Origin: Bacillus renqingensis
GTDB lineage: Bacteria; Bacillota; Bacilli; Bacillales; Cytobacillaceae
Direction: 5' to 3'
DNA: 64,000 bases
NCBI RefSeq assembly: GCF_016464375.1
Contig: NZ_JADDIU010000002.1
Span: forward strand, 124,001 to 188,000
In this document: in pieces, positions 41,872-50,192 of the stretch
How positions within the stretch are numbered: position 1 is the stretch's first letter
Layout of the letters: every line of letters begins with the position of its first letter
Program-made: the position numbers and the translations under genes
Notes under the pieces: generated by a model
What the model saw: the letters and a program-made list of their open reading frames with translations, nothing else
Databases searched by the model: none
What the model was told of the DNA's origin: nothing

Positions 41872-42567
41872 ATGACACAGCGAAAGAAACCAAAGTATAA
41901 AATCGGCGATACGGTCGTTATAACGATTTATGGTACTGTTGGCAAAATAACTGACGTAAAGTGGCTTGATGGGAACTATGTATATGAAGTGAATAAAAGT
42001 CATGGGCTATTTATCGAATCCGTTATTGAATTACTTTCAGAATTTGATGGGACAATTATGGAACAGGAACATATCGATATTGAATACAAATTTTTTATCG
42101 GCGATTTGGTTCAGGTTAGTGGTTATAGTGCTGATTTATTTAAAGTGGTCGGCTTTCGGACAGAGATATGGCGCTATAAAGAGGATGCCTGGGAAGACGT
42201 CGTTTATGAGCTTTCAAGAATAAACGATGGGGAATGGCTTGAAGCGGGTGAAGAAGAACTAACTCTTGTTGCAGATGCAGAAAGTGCGGATATCTTCATT
42301 CAAAAGTTAGGTCTTCTATACTTAGTAAATAGACAAGAAAAGATCTTAAAAAACCCGAATCTACAGAATACGGTGAGAAAAGCAGAACTCGAAGAAATCG
42401 CAAAGAAAAAGGAGAAGAAAGAGTTAATTGATAACCTTCTAGACATCTTCAATGATTATCGGATTTTATACGAATTATTTCATGATCAAGAATATTATCA
42501 TGTTATGCGCGTTATTCTGCGGAAATTAAAAAATCTCGTCAGTAATGATGGAAAAAGCCATGTATAG
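41872..42567 (+). CDS. yodN: YodN-like conserved hypothetical protein
   Basis: 231 residues from the ATG at 41872, close behind GGGAGGA; a TTG at 41854 lies upstream of that site. Two small SH3-like segments near the N-terminus (KYKIGDTVVITIYGTVGKITDVKWLDGNYVYEV and YKFFIGDLVQVSGYSADLFKVVGF), then a Lys/Glu-rich helix (KAELEEIAKKKEKKELIDNLLDIF). Cytosolic. Named by position between yozE and yozD as in B. subtilis; function unknown. Confidence 0.72.
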   Translation: MTQRKKPKYKIGDTVVITIYGTVGKITDVKWLDGNYVYEVNKSHGLFIESVIELLSEFDGTIMEQEHIDIEYKFFIGDLVQVSGYSADLFKVVGFRTEIWRYKEDAWEDVVYELSRINDGEWLEAGEEELTLVADAESADIFIQKLGLLYLVNRQEKILKNPNLQNTVRKAELEEIAKKKEKKELIDNLLDIFNDYRILYELFHDQEYYHVMRVILRKLKNLVSNDGKSHV

Positions 42568-42568
42568 C

Positions 42569-42736
42569 TTATCGTTTCATGATCTCCAATAATAAATATA
42601 GTACAAATGGTATCCCTGCCCATTTAATGGGAAGGTACATCTTATCGGTTATTCTCTCGAATAGCTTTAGCGTGTATCCATCAGCTTGATTAACGTCTGC
42701 GATCCATAACTTTAGCTTTGTTTGTAAATTGGACAT
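42569..42736 (-). CDS. Small protein with C-terminal hydrophobic segment
   Basis: 55 residues on the minus strand: starts MSNLQTKLKLW, then YTLKLFERITDKMYLPIKWA and ends GIPFVLYLLLEIMKR. ATG preceded by GGGGTGATAAA. The start signal, amphipathic N-terminal half and a membrane-like tail support a real gene of the kind easily missed because of its size. It is convergent with yodN, the stops being two bases apart. No family recognised. Confidence 0.6.
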   Translation of the reverse strand: MSNLQTKLKLWIADVNQADGYTLKLFERITDKMYLPIKWAGIPFVLYLLLEIMKR

Positions 42737-42914
42737 TTTATCACCCCAGAAGATTTCTCTACTTCCATCCTATGCTTGTCCCAATCAAAAATGACTGAAA
42801 GCACTTAAAAAAGCCTAAAATGTAATTACAGCGATTCCCTAAGGCTGCTAGCGAAAGTTACTAGCATGAAAAAGTATTGACGTTCATACATTCAGTAACA
42901 AAGGGGGCGATGGG

Positions 42915-43088
42915 TTGAAGGAAATTGAAGTATTTATTGATACAGAAGAGATTGCCGAATTCTTCTTTCATGAGCTCATAAAAAGGGGATATGTTCCCGG
43001 TGAGGAAGAATTAGACGAAATAGCTGACATCACCTTTGAATATTTAATTGAAAAAAGTATTATCGATGAAGAAGTGGAGGAGGAATAG
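42915..43088 (+). CDS. yozD: YozD-like small acidic protein
   Basis: 57 residues from TTG 42915 with AAAGGGGGCG upstream. KEIEVFIDTEEIAEFFFHELIKRGYVPGEEELDEIADITFEYLIEK matches YozD as I recall it, ending in a Glu-rich tail. Cytosolic, function unknown. Lies between yodN and yodL as in B. subtilis. Confidence 0.82.
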   Translation: MKEIEVFIDTEEIAEFFFHELIKRGYVPGEEELDEIADITFEYLIEKSIIDEEVEEE

Positions 43089-43286
43089 CAGCAATGTCCT
43101 AACATGGCAACTTCATATATTCAAAGATAAAAATAAACGAAAGAGAATTCAAGCCTGCCAATCCTGACTTATTTACGATAAATTCAATCAATCGACAAAA
43201 ATAGTGTTTTTTCTTTAGAGGATTTGACATCGTCCATCTCTAATTATTAGAAAAGGCTAATATTTCTATTTAATTGGAGGGGTATG

Positions 43287-43595
43287 ATGATCAGAGTATT
43301 AACAAAAAGAGGCAAAATTCAATATGATGTGACGATATTTCAAACTCCTAAGCAGCGTGAGAAAAAAGGTCATCAACCAGTTTATCGTCTAAATATCCCG
43401 GCAGAGAGCCGTGACCATTGCCTGCAGGAGACCTTTAGCCGCTTTAATGTAATGGACAGAATCCCCGCTAATTACAAAGGGAGATTTTTATCAACAGGGG
43501 ATATTATTTTGATTGACGAGGGCCGAAGTGGAAAACATTATTATCAATTACAACCAGGAGGCTGGTTTCCAATTAAGCGAATAACGCTTTTGTAA
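43287..43595 (+). CDS. yodL: YodL-like protein
   Basis: 102 residues from the second of two adjacent ATGs (43287, TGGAGGGG before). Seen: QYDVTIFQTPKQREKKGHQPVYRLNIP, FNVMDRIPANYKGRFLSTGDIILIDEGR and QLQPGGWFPI, the YodL family pattern. Small beta-rich cytosolic protein. B. subtilis YodL overproduction affects cell shape through MreB, as I recall. Followed by a strong terminator. Confidence 0.85.
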   Translation: MIRVLTKRGKIQYDVTIFQTPKQREKKGHQPVYRLNIPAESRDHCLQETFSRFNVMDRIPANYKGRFLSTGDIILIDEGRSGKHYYQLQPGGWFPIKRITLL

Positions 43596-43606
43596 AAAAC
43601 AGAGAA

Positions 43607-43642
43607 AAACCTAAGGCCATAAGGTCCTTAGGTTTATTTTTT
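43607..43642 (+). terminator. Terminator after yodL
   Basis: AAACCTAAGG / CCTTAGGTTT hairpin followed by ATTTTTTAG. Confidence 0.88.
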
Positions 43643-43668
43643 AGTCTTGTAAAACCTTATTTTAAAGA

Positions 43669-43797
43669 TTATCGCTTTCTGCCGCCTGTAGCTTGATTCT
43701 CTTTGGCGTGTGCTTCATGTTCGGCGACAATGGCTTCAGCAGGAATATGATTATTTTTCTTGGGTGAATTAATTCGTGCCCGATGCTTTTTTCCCAT
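43669..43797 (-). CDS. Tiny basic protein, SASP-like composition
   Basis: 42 residues on the minus strand starting MGKKHRARINSPKKNNHIP and continuing AEAIVAEHEAHAKENQATGG, ending RKR. Perfect AGGAGG eight bases before the ATG. The Lys/His/Asn-rich composition and lack of hydrophobics resemble minor small acid-soluble spore proteins of Bacillus; I also recall similar tiny proteins in many bacilli without known function. Divergent from deoD. Confidence 0.7.
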   Translation of the reverse strand: MGKKHRARINSPKKNNHIPAEAIVAEHEAHAKENQATGGRKR

Positions 43798-43969
43798 GTT
43801 TCAATTTCCTCCTAATGTCGAGATAAAAATTTCAATCATTACTAGCTTTCCACGTTTTAAAAATTTCATGTCTTTTTCCCTTTCGGATTCTCATTGAAAA
43901 ATGTTTATGTTATATTGACTATGGAACAACCTGTTAACTCTAAATAGAAACTGATTGGAGGATTTTTGT

Positions 43970-44674
43970 ATGAGCGTACATATTGGTGCTAAAGAAAATG
44001 AAATCGCTGAAACGGTCTTGCTTCCTGGCGATCCGCTTCGAGCAAAATATATTGCCGAGACGTTTTTAGAAGGTGCTGTCTGCTATAACAAAGTCCGGAA
44101 TATGTTCGGCTTCACCGGCACATATAAGGGGAAAAGAATTTCCGTTCAAGGGACGGGGATGGGAGTTCCCTCCATTTCGATTTATGTCAATGAATTAATG
44201 CAAAGCTATCATGCCCAAACGTTAATTCGCGTTGGTACATGCGGTGCGATACAAAAGGATGTCAAAGTACGTGATATCATTTTGGCGATGACCAGTTCTA
44301 CAGACTCGAATATAAACCGCCTTACCTTCGGACATATTGACTATGCCCCTGCAGCTAATTTTGATCTACTCAGGAAGGCCTATGATGCAGGGGTTGAGAA
44401 AGGGCTTGATGTAAAGGTTGGAAATGTGTTTACAGGAGATTCCTTCTATAATGATAATAAAGATCTTGAAAAATGGGCTGAATACCAAATTCTCGCGATT
44501 GAAATGGAAACGGCAGCATTGTATACTTTAGCAGCCAAATTCGGACGCAAAGCCTTGTCAGTACTTACAGTTAGTGATCATATCATCACTGGTGAAGAAA
44601 CAACAGCCGAAGAAAGACAAGTAACCTTTAATGAAATGATCGAAGTCGCCTTAGAAGCGGCTATTAAGGAATAA
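43970..44674 (+). CDS. deoD: Purine nucleoside phosphorylase DeoD
   Basis: 234 residues from ATG 43970 (TTGGAGG before it). Phosphorolysis of purine (deoxy)nucleosides. Seen: [15 protein letters not shown] (phosphate binding), [39 protein letters not shown] (base/ribose binding) and the catalytic Asp in [11 protein letters not shown]. Hexameric bacterial type. A terminator follows directly. Confidence 0.96.
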   Translation: MSVHIGAKENEIAETVLLPGDPLRAKYIAETFLEGAVCYNKVRNMFGFTGTYKGKRISVQGTGMGVPSISIYVNELMQSYHAQTLIRVGTCGAIQKDVKVRDIILAMTSSTDSNINRLTFGHIDYAPAANFDLLRKAYDAGVEKGLDVKVGNVFTGDSFYNDNKDLEKWAEYQILAIEMETAALYTLAAKFGRKALSVLTVSDHIITGEETTAEERQVTFNEMIEVALEAAIKE

Positions 44675-44687
44675 AATGCTTAACTTG

Positions 44688-44713
44688 CCTCTTCCAAAGG
44701 GAAGGGGTTTTCT
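44688..44713 (+). terminator. Terminator after deoD
   Basis: CCTCTTCC / GGAAGGGG hairpin followed by TTTTCTTTT. Confidence 0.8.
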
Positions 44714-44769
44714 TTTCTTTGTTAATTTTATAAAAAAGATGTTATTCTAAACATTAAGGATTTTATTTT

Positions 44770-44797
44770 TTGGCAACAAAATCGATCATGGTATATT
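44770..44797 (+). promoter_or_regulatory. Sigma-A-like promoter of ctpA
   Basis: TTGGCA at 44770-44775, 16-base spacer, TATATT at 44792-44797. Implies a transcript start near 44804, which argues for the TTG at 44829 as the translation start. Confidence 0.55.
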
Positions 44798-44828
44798 ATT
44801 TTTATGGTAAATGAAAGTGGTGAAGACT

Positions 44829-46307
44829 TTGGAAGAAGAGAATAAGGAACATGAAAAAGGTGAACAACAGCAAGCTACAGAAAATAAAACGGGATATATA
44901 CGCTTAAAGAAGTTTCACTTTATCATGCTGCTGTTTTTAATCGTATTTTTATCTGCGGGGATTACAGCGGTTGCTCTCTCCTTTGGAGGGGAGAAAGTGG
45001 CAACTGTTGGGAAGGAACGTTCAGAATTTAATAAGCTCTATAATACATTTGATACCTTGAAAAATAAGTACTATACAAAAACAAATGACAACAAGCTGAT
45101 TAATGGTGCAATAAACGGGATGGTTAAAGCACTTGATGATCCATATTCAGATTATATGAGTAAAGAAGAGGCAAGCAGTTTCCATAGTACAATATCTTCT
45201 TCATTTGAAGGAATCGGTGCTGAAATTCAAGAAAAAGATGGCCATATCGTCATTGTTTCCCCGATCAAAGATTCACCTGCAGAAAAGGCGGGGATAAAGC
45301 CAAATGATATTGTTTTATCTGTTGATGGTAAAAGTCTGCAGGGAATGAGTTCTAACCAAGCAGTTATGTTAATTCGCGGCAAGAAAGGGACAAAGGTAGA
45401 ACTGTCAATTAAGCGTCCTGGTATCGAAAATCCGCTATCTGTACCAATTGTACGTGATGAGATTCCGATTGAAACCGTTTATGGAGAAATGGTTGATAAG
45501 CAAATTGCCAAAGTTCAAATTACCAGCTTCTCAAGTAATACATCGAAAGAACTTGTTACAACCTTAAATGATTTACAGAAAAAAGGGATGCGGGGACTCG
45601 TATTGGATTTAAGGCAAAATCCGGGCGGTTTACTAGACCAAGCTATAAGCATCTCCAGCATGTTTGTTCCAAAGGGAAAAGTTATTGTCAAAGAAGAAGA
45701 CAGGAATGGAAAGATTACCGAAATTCCTTCTCAAAATGAAGGAAATCCGGACCTTCCTTTAGTCGTTTTAATTGATAAAGGAAGTGCCAGTGCATCCGAA
45801 ATCTTGTCGGCCGCTGTGAAAGAATCAGCTGGGGTACCGCTTATTGGTGAAAAGTCATTTGGAAAAGGAACGGTTCAAACAACCACAGATTTTAAGGACG
45901 GCTCCAATATTAAATATACAATCGCAAAATGGCTGACGCCGAATGGCAATTGGATCCATAAAAAAGGGATTGAACCGGATTTTCCAGTGGCACTTCCTGA
46001 CTATGCAACGCTGCCAATTATTGATCCGGAGAAGACATTATCCAAGTCGAAAGCATCCACAGATGTTCAAACAGCGCAAAAAATGTTAAAGGCCATTGGC
46101 TACAATCCAGGTCGTGAAGATGGATTCTTTGATGATAAGACAAAAGAAGCTGTTATGTCTTTTCAAAAAGCAAATAAACTGAAAGCAGATGGAGTTTTAA
46201 AAGGTGAGTCAACGATGAAGTTAATGGAGCAAGTGAGAGAGAAAATTGTAAAAAATGACACCCAGCTTAAAAAAGCTGTAGAAGTTTTAAAGGAAAGAAT
46301 GAAATAA
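44829..46307 (+). CDS. ctpA: Carboxy-terminal processing serine protease CtpA
   Basis: 492 residues from TTG 44829 behind AGTGGTGA; ATG 44811 has no ribosome binding site. Seen: one N-terminal membrane anchor (FIMLLFLIVFLSAGITAVAL), a PDZ domain (FEGIGAEIQEKDGHIVIVSP, SPAEKAGIKPNDIVLSVDG), the S41 protease core with GLVLDLRQNPGGLLDQA, catalytic Ser in DKGSASASE and Lys in KSFGKGTVQT, and a C-terminal peptidoglycan-binding domain (LKAIGYNPGREDGFFDDKTKEAVMSFQ). Cell-surface protease that trims C-termini; targets not deducible. Confidence 0.92.
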   Translation: MEEENKEHEKGEQQQATENKTGYIRLKKFHFIMLLFLIVFLSAGITAVALSFGGEKVATVGKERSEFNKLYNTFDTLKNKYYTKTNDNKLINGAINGMVKALDDPYSDYMSKEEASSFHSTISSSFEGIGAEIQEKDGHIVIVSPIKDSPAEKAGIKPNDIVLSVDGKSLQGMSSNQAVMLIRGKKGTKVELSIKRPGIENPLSVPIVRDEIPIETVYGEMVDKQIAKVQITSFSSNTSKELVTTLNDLQKKGMRGLVLDLRQNPGGLLDQAISISSMFVPKGKVIVKEEDRNGKITEIPSQNEGNPDLPLVVLIDKGSASASEILSAAVKESAGVPLIGEKSFGKGTVQTTTDFKDGSNIKYTIAKWLTPNGNWIHKKGIEPDFPVALPDYATLPIIDPEKTLSKSKASTDVQTAQKMLKAIGYNPGREDGFFDDKTKEAVMSFQKANKLKADGVLKGESTMKLMEQVREKIVKNDTQLKKAVEVLKERMK

Positions 46308-46333
46308 TTTATGACCTTAATTCAGGTCAAACC

Positions 46334-46366
46334 AAAAAAGCGGATGAGTAATTATCCGCTTTTTTG
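46334..46366. terminator. Bidirectional terminator after ctpA
   Basis: AAAAAAGCGGAT / ATCCGCTTTTTT hairpin shared with the convergent zinc-ribbon gene, whose stop lies inside it. Confidence 0.86.
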
Positions 46367-46600
46367 TTGACCAAATTTAATAAAGGTATACTCATCTTCA
46401 ATTAACCCGCAAGTACCGCATTGGATTCGATACTCCGGCCCGCGATATGGATGGTGAAAGGGTTCTAATTCATTTTCGGGATACTCTTTTATGATATCAC
46501 CTGTTTGCGGGTCAAGTTTTACTGCTTGAGAAACTTGTTGAATCAGATTAAAACGGCTGCGATTTGTTTTACAATTAGGACACCTATAAGGGGTGGACAT
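46352..46600 (-). CDS. Small zinc-ribbon protein
   Basis: 82 residues from the ATG at 46600 (GAAAGGAG before it on the minus strand); the frame runs further upstream without a start signal. Two CxxC pairs, CPNC near the N-terminus and CGTC in [16 protein letters not shown], with about 60 residues between, form a treble-clef or ribbon. Cytosolic. Related small proteins in Bacillus have no assigned function. Confidence 0.75.
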   Translation of the reverse strand: MSTPYRCPNCKTNRSRFNLIQQVSQAVKLDPQTGDIIKEYPENELEPFHHPYRGPEYRIQCGTCGLIEDEYTFIKFGQQKSG

Positions 46601-46724
46601 CTTTTTCTCCTTTCCATTATGTTTACAACTATTTTTTGTAATTAAGGAAAAAATATGTAAGAATACAAAAGCAAAGGGCAATCGGAATAAAGGTCAGCGG
46701 GTGAGCCGACCTTTTAATTCTTTT

Positions 46725-46892
46725 TTACTGATTACCTAGTTTTTCTTTTACTTTTTTCTGAATAATATTAGAGGAATCATCTTCATAGGTTGTTCCAATA
46801 TTTACTGTTCCCGATAAGTCTTGGATCAATAACTTGCCAAAGTTAATAGTAGAATCAACGTTGTTTATGATAATCTTTTTGACCTTTACCAT
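46725..46892 (-). CDS. Small hypothetical protein upstream-coupled to the Hsp20 cluster
   Basis: 55 residues: MVKVKKIIINNVDSTINFGK followed by LLIQDLSGTVNIGTTYEDD and a basic tail KKVKEKLGNQ. AGAGGGATGAC precedes the ATG. Hydrophilic, beta-like N-terminal half. Lies nine bases after the Hsp20 gene stop on the same strand, so likely co-transcribed with the spore-type cluster 46902-48443. Family not recognised. Confidence 0.6.
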   Translation of the reverse strand: MVKVKKIIINNVDSTINFGKLLIQDLSGTVNIGTTYEDDSSNIIQKKVKEKLGNQ

Positions 46893-46901
46893 GTCATCCC
46901 T

Positions 46902-47357
46902 CTATTCAGGTTCTTGATTATTGTTTATCGGGATTGTTTCCATTTCATCTTGGTTAATCGGCATTACAATAGATAAAATGCCTTTGTGAAATTCAGATTT
47001 GACTTGTTCAATCATGATTGGATATGGCAGTGTCAGTTCCTTTTTAAATGACCGGTTCGCCCGCTCTTTTAAAAAATACTTGCGATTTTGTTGGAACGAT
47101 TTAAATTCGCCCGTAATGGTTAGCATTTGTTCATGAATGGAGAGCTGCATTTGTTCTCTTTTTATGCCTGGGAGTTCAATTTCTGCAACTAATTCTTGAT
47201 CCATTTCATATAAATCGCATTTTGGAAAAAAATCACTAGCCGTAAAGGGGGTAAGGTTATTTTTTTGTGCGGTATCGAAAATAGTATTCCAAAATGCTTC
47301 TGATTGAAATTGCTGTGCCACATCCATCCACTTTTTTAATTTATCAATTTCCATCAT
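46902..47357 (-). CDS. Hsp20/alpha-crystallin family protein (1)
   Basis: 151 residues. Alpha-crystallin domain: PKCDLYEMDQELVAEIELPGIKREQMQLSIHEQMLTITGEF, ending with FHKGILSIVMPI, the G-x-L motif of small heat-shock proteins. N-terminal arm is helical. Start ATG (47357 or the adjacent 47354) after GGGAGTGAT. Its location with GerPA-like genes suggests a spore-associated sHSP such as the CotM/CotP type rather than a general chaperone; that is inference. Confidence 0.85.
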   Translation of the reverse strand: MMEIDKLKKWMDVAQQFQSEAFWNTIFDTAQKNNLTPFTASDFFPKCDLYEMDQELVAEIELPGIKREQMQLSIHEQMLTITGEFKSFQQNRKYFLKERANRSFKKELTLPYPIMIEQVKSEFHKGILSIVMPINQDEMETIPINNNQEPE

Positions 47358-47427
47358 ATCACTCCCTGCGAAACGACCATTATTTTATTCTATTAGGTGG
47401 TAAGTATGACATCAAAAAAGAATCAAC

Positions 47428-47904
47428 TTACATTATTTCTGTTACATCAATTTGGGAGAACTGCATATCAATATTTTTAGGGATTCTCACTTCAAGAATG
47501 CCATCTTTATAATTGGCAGCAGCTCCTTTCTTTTTGACAATTGCTGGTAAGGTAATGGTATGTTTATCATCATCATCGGGAATATGTTCAAGAATTAATT
47601 GATTTGATGTATGGTAAAGTCTAAGCTTCTTTAGCCATTCAACATCTTTAATAGGGATTCTGACAAACACATAATCATGCGTCTCAAAAGTTGAGGAATT
47701 TAAACTGCCTGCTGTGGACGGCTGTTGGGTGGCAGATGGTTGAAAGGCATTAAACATTTCTTGTGGATTCATCATTCCTCTCATATTTTCAGGTAACGCT
47801 TTCCCAATGATATCTTGAACATATTTATCAATTTCTCCCGGCTTCATTTTTTGCAAGGATTCCTTGACATCTTTATTAAAAGGAAATATATTCCACGGAA
47901 ACAT
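47428..47904 (-). CDS. Hsp20-like protein (2), divergent
   Basis: 158 residues. Helical N-terminus (MFPWNIFPFNKDVKESLQKM, PGEIDKYVQDIIGKALPENM), a Ser/Thr/Gln linker, then a short alpha-crystallin-like domain (YVFVRIPIKDVEWLKKLRLYHTSNQLILEHIP ... YKDGILEVRIPK). It lacks the long conserved core of typical sHSPs, but the final G-I-L-E-V motif is present. Second Hsp20 gene of the minus-strand cluster; probably a spore outer-layer component. Confidence 0.78.
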   Translation of the reverse strand: MFPWNIFPFNKDVKESLQKMKPGEIDKYVQDIIGKALPENMRGMMNPQEMFNAFQPSATQQPSTAGSLNSSTFETHDYVFVRIPIKDVEWLKKLRLYHTSNQLILEHIPDDDDKHTITLPAIVKKKGAAANYKDGILEVRIPKNIDMQFSQIDVTEIM

Positions 47905-47932
47905 TCTTTTTCATCCTTTCGCATTCAGTTCA

Positions 47933-48175
47933 TTAAATTTGATTCATAATAGGTAGGGATGGGTTAGTGATTTGATCCTGATCACTTACATCAACATCTG
48001 CGTAATTATTGATATGACCAGATGTCGCAGGAGATAGGTCTCCAAAGGCCATATTTGTTCCAATTAATTTTATATTGGATGTATGAGAATTTTGGACGAT
48101 TGGTCCAAAGTCAATATTCCCATTATTATTGATGGCATTTGTTTTAATGTTAAAAATATTTATTTGAAAAGGCAT
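47933..48175 (-). CDS. GerPA/GerPF-family spore protein (1)
   Basis: 80 residues. MPFQINIFNIKTNAINNNGN start, IDFGPIVQNSHTSNIKLIGT and FGDLSP follow the GerPA/GerPF family pattern (hydrophobic beta strand, FG, NS-x-T/K, GD). GerP proteins are spore-coat components that let germinants through. It lies 17 bases behind its paralogue at 48192. Not the complete gerP operon; rather an isolated pair. Confidence 0.8.
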   Translation of the reverse strand: MPFQINIFNIKTNAINNNGNIDFGPIVQNSHTSNIKLIGTNMAFGDLSPATSGHINNYADVDVSDQDQITNPSLPIMNQI

Positions 48176-48191
48176 AATGTTTTCAGTCCTT

Positions 48192-48443
48192 TTATTTGTT
48201 ATAGATTGGATTGGTTACTACGTTTGAAGGGTCAGCGATATCTCCCATATCATTCACGTCAGGATCAATAAAAACATTTTCCATTGCTGCAGTAGGCGGA
48301 GCATAGTCTCCGTAAGATGAATTTTGCCCTTGGGATTTAGAGTTAGCCGTATGGGCGTTATGAAGTGCCTCACCGATGTTGACAGACCCGTTATTAGAAA
48401 CATTGTTAATTTTAAAACTGAAAATGTTGATGACAGTCTGCAT
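48192..48443 (-). CDS. GerPA/GerPF-family spore protein (2)
   Basis: 83 residues. TVINIFSFKINNVSNNGSVN, IGEALHNAHTANSKSQGQNSS and YGDYAPP parallel the first paralogue downstream, with the same Asn/Ser-rich centre and a C-terminal Asp/Pro/Asn tail. AAGGATGTGACAGC precedes the ATG. First gene of the minus-strand cluster, so its promoter should lie in 48444-48600, where I see no clear sporulation sigma-factor match. Confidence 0.8.
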   Translation of the reverse strand: MQTVINIFSFKINNVSNNGSVNIGEALHNAHTANSKSQGQNSSYGDYAPPTAAMENVFIDPDVNDMGDIADPSNVVTNPIYNK

Positions 48444-48609
48444 GCTGTCACATCCTTTTTTATTGATATCACATCCTATGCAAGCAAATGCCTATTCGTT
48501 ATTAAATCTTTATACCGGCGGGCTGACGGAAGTAAAAATTTGCATATATGAAGGAATCTTTTTAACATAAAATAAAGAGAAAAATTTTACGATTAGAGAG
48601 GTAATGTTT

Positions 48610-49380
48610 GTGAAGAAGAAGACTGTTTTGATTACGGGGGGAGCAACTGGGATAGGGAAAAAAACGGCCATTTATCTTGCAGAAAAGGGGTATCGTATCG
48701 CAATTAATTACCGTAATAGTAAATCAGAAGCCATTTCCTTAGCCCGGTACGTGAATGACTGTTATGGCGCTGGCAGTATTGTGGTTCAAGGTGATATTGC
48801 TTGTCAGGAAGATTGTATCCGTATTGTCAACGAAACACTTTCAGCTTACGAAACAGTGGATGTATTAGTTCATAATGCAGGTCCTTACATACACGATAGA
48901 AAAAAATTAACCGATTATTCGATAGAAGAATGGAATTATCTATTAAATGGGAATTTAACTTCTGTGTTTTATTTAACCAAGCTGATTATTCCGGTTATGC
49001 GTAAACAGAATTGGGGAAGAATTATTACCTTGGGTTATGATCGAGTGGAATCCGCTCCGGGCTGGATGTACCGTTCCGCATTTGCCGCAGCAAAGACGGG
49101 ACTTGCCTCTCTAACAAGGACTATCGCAATGGAAGAGGCGGAATTTGGGATTACGGCCAATATGATCTCCCCGGGGGATATTACAAATGATTGGAAGGAA
49201 AAAAGCATCAACGAATCAAAGGCAGCTTTTGCTGGAAATAAGCCAAATGAACGGGAGGGAACCGGTGAAGATATTGCTCGTGTTATTGGCTTTTTAGTTG
49301 ATGAAAATTCGGACTTAATTACCGGCAGCATTATCCCGGTTACAGGCGGGGTTGATGTGTTACGGAAGGCTTTTAAATGA
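48610..49380 (+). CDS. SDR-family protein lacking the catalytic Tyr
   Basis: 256 residues from GTG 48610 (GAGAGGT seven bases before; ATG 48604 is too close). FabG-like Rossmann fold: VLITGGATGIGKKTAIYLAEKG, NAG in VLVHNAGPYI and the C-terminal ITGSIIPVTGGVDVL. The catalytic YxxxK is FAAAK here, in MYRSAFAAAKTGLASL, and the Ser segment reads ITLGYDR rather than ISS. NAD(P) binding is intact but normal oxidoreductase chemistry is doubtful. I recall similar FAAAK forms in other bacilli, so this is probably a subfamily, not a broken gene. Confidence 0.82.
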   Translation: MKKKTVLITGGATGIGKKTAIYLAEKGYRIAINYRNSKSEAISLARYVNDCYGAGSIVVQGDIACQEDCIRIVNETLSAYETVDVLVHNAGPYIHDRKKLTDYSIEEWNYLLNGNLTSVFYLTKLIIPVMRKQNWGRIITLGYDRVESAPGWMYRSAFAAAKTGLASLTRTIAMEEAEFGITANMISPGDITNDWKEKSINESKAAFAGNKPNEREGTGEDIARVIGFLVDENSDLITGSIIPVTGGVDVLRKAFK

Positions 49381-49443
49381 GTATGAAACACTTTACGATT
49401 GTGGATAATAATAATTAATCCACGTCGAAAGGGAGCAAAAAGT

Positions 49444-49602
49444 ATGAGTTTTAACCTAAACCGAATTAATCCTAACCAAACTCAGGTACTTTTCCATGAT
49501 GGCCGACTCGAAACATTAACAAATGAGGAATTGGAAGAATTTTTGCTCCAAATGGATGCGAGCGAATTAGATGGAGCAATTGAACAAAGCATGATTGAAT
49601 AA
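49444..49602 (+). CDS. Small acidic hypothetical protein
   Basis: 52 residues from ATG 49444 with AAAGGGAG before it. MSFNLNRINPNQTQVLFHDG, LTNEELEEFLLQMDASELDG. Hydrophilic, helix-forming, no membrane segment. Not recognised. A strong terminator follows, so it is an independent transcription unit or the last gene behind the SDR. Confidence 0.6.
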   Translation: MSFNLNRINPNQTQVLFHDGRLETLTNEELEEFLLQMDASELDGAIEQSMIE

Positions 49603-49612
49603 TAATTTTAAG

Positions 49613-49643
49613 AAAAGCAATCGGTTTGGCCGATTGCTTTTAT
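49613..49643 (+). terminator. Terminator after the small acidic gene
   Basis: AAAAGCAATCGG / CCGATTGCTTTT perfect hairpin with a TTTGG loop. Confidence 0.88.
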
Positions 49644-49730
49644 CCTTTTTGGTTACATATAAGTGAAACATTTCATTAACTGATACGTAATAATAGAGCA
49701 GAGATTAAAAATTCCAATGGGGGAAAAGCT

Positions 49731-50054
49731 ATGGTGAAAAGTGAGGAGAGAATGCTTGCTGCTCTGATGTATGTACTAAGTTTTTTTGCACCAGTTCTTG
49801 GTCCGCTTATTATATGGTTAATAAAAAGGGAGGATTCATCCTTTATTGATTACCATGGAAAAGAATATTTCAATTTTTTCATTTCCTATTCGGTTTATTT
49901 TTTTATTAGTGGCTTATTAACGATTGTCATGATTGGCTTTGTTGGACTGTTTCTATTGGGGATTATGTTATTTGTATTTACCATTATTGCCGCTATTAAG
50001 GCATATGAAGGAAATGAGTACCAATTCCCGTTGATTTTTAGGCTGATAAAATAA
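49731..50054 (+). CDS. DUF4870-type membrane protein
   Basis: 107 residues with three to four membrane helices: RMLAALMYVLSFFAPVLGPLIIWLIKRE, FIDYHGKEYFNFFISYSVYFFI and FVGLFLLGIMLFVFTIIAAIKAYEG with YQFPLIFRLIK. This is the DUF4870 pattern, including the D-x-H-G-K-E-x-x-N-F segment between helices. Function unknown. GGGGG five to six bases before ATG. Confidence 0.82.
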   Translation: MVKSEERMLAALMYVLSFFAPVLGPLIIWLIKREDSSFIDYHGKEYFNFFISYSVYFFISGLLTIVMIGFVGLFLLGIMLFVFTIIAAIKAYEGNEYQFPLIFRLIK

Positions 50055-50084
50055 GATTTTTATGAGTGACAGCTTTAACCTAGT

Positions 50085-50110
50085 GGAGAGTTTAAGACTC
50101 TCCTTTTTCT
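50085..50110 (+). terminator. Terminator after the DUF4870 gene
   Basis: GGAGAGT / ACTCTCC stem with a TTAAG loop and TTTTTC tail. Confidence 0.75.
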
Positions 50111-50192
50111 ATTTTTAACGGAAATCTTCTATCATTTTTTATTACTGTTTTAAATATACTAGAGTAAGAGGATTCGATAAGGAGTTTTCCGA

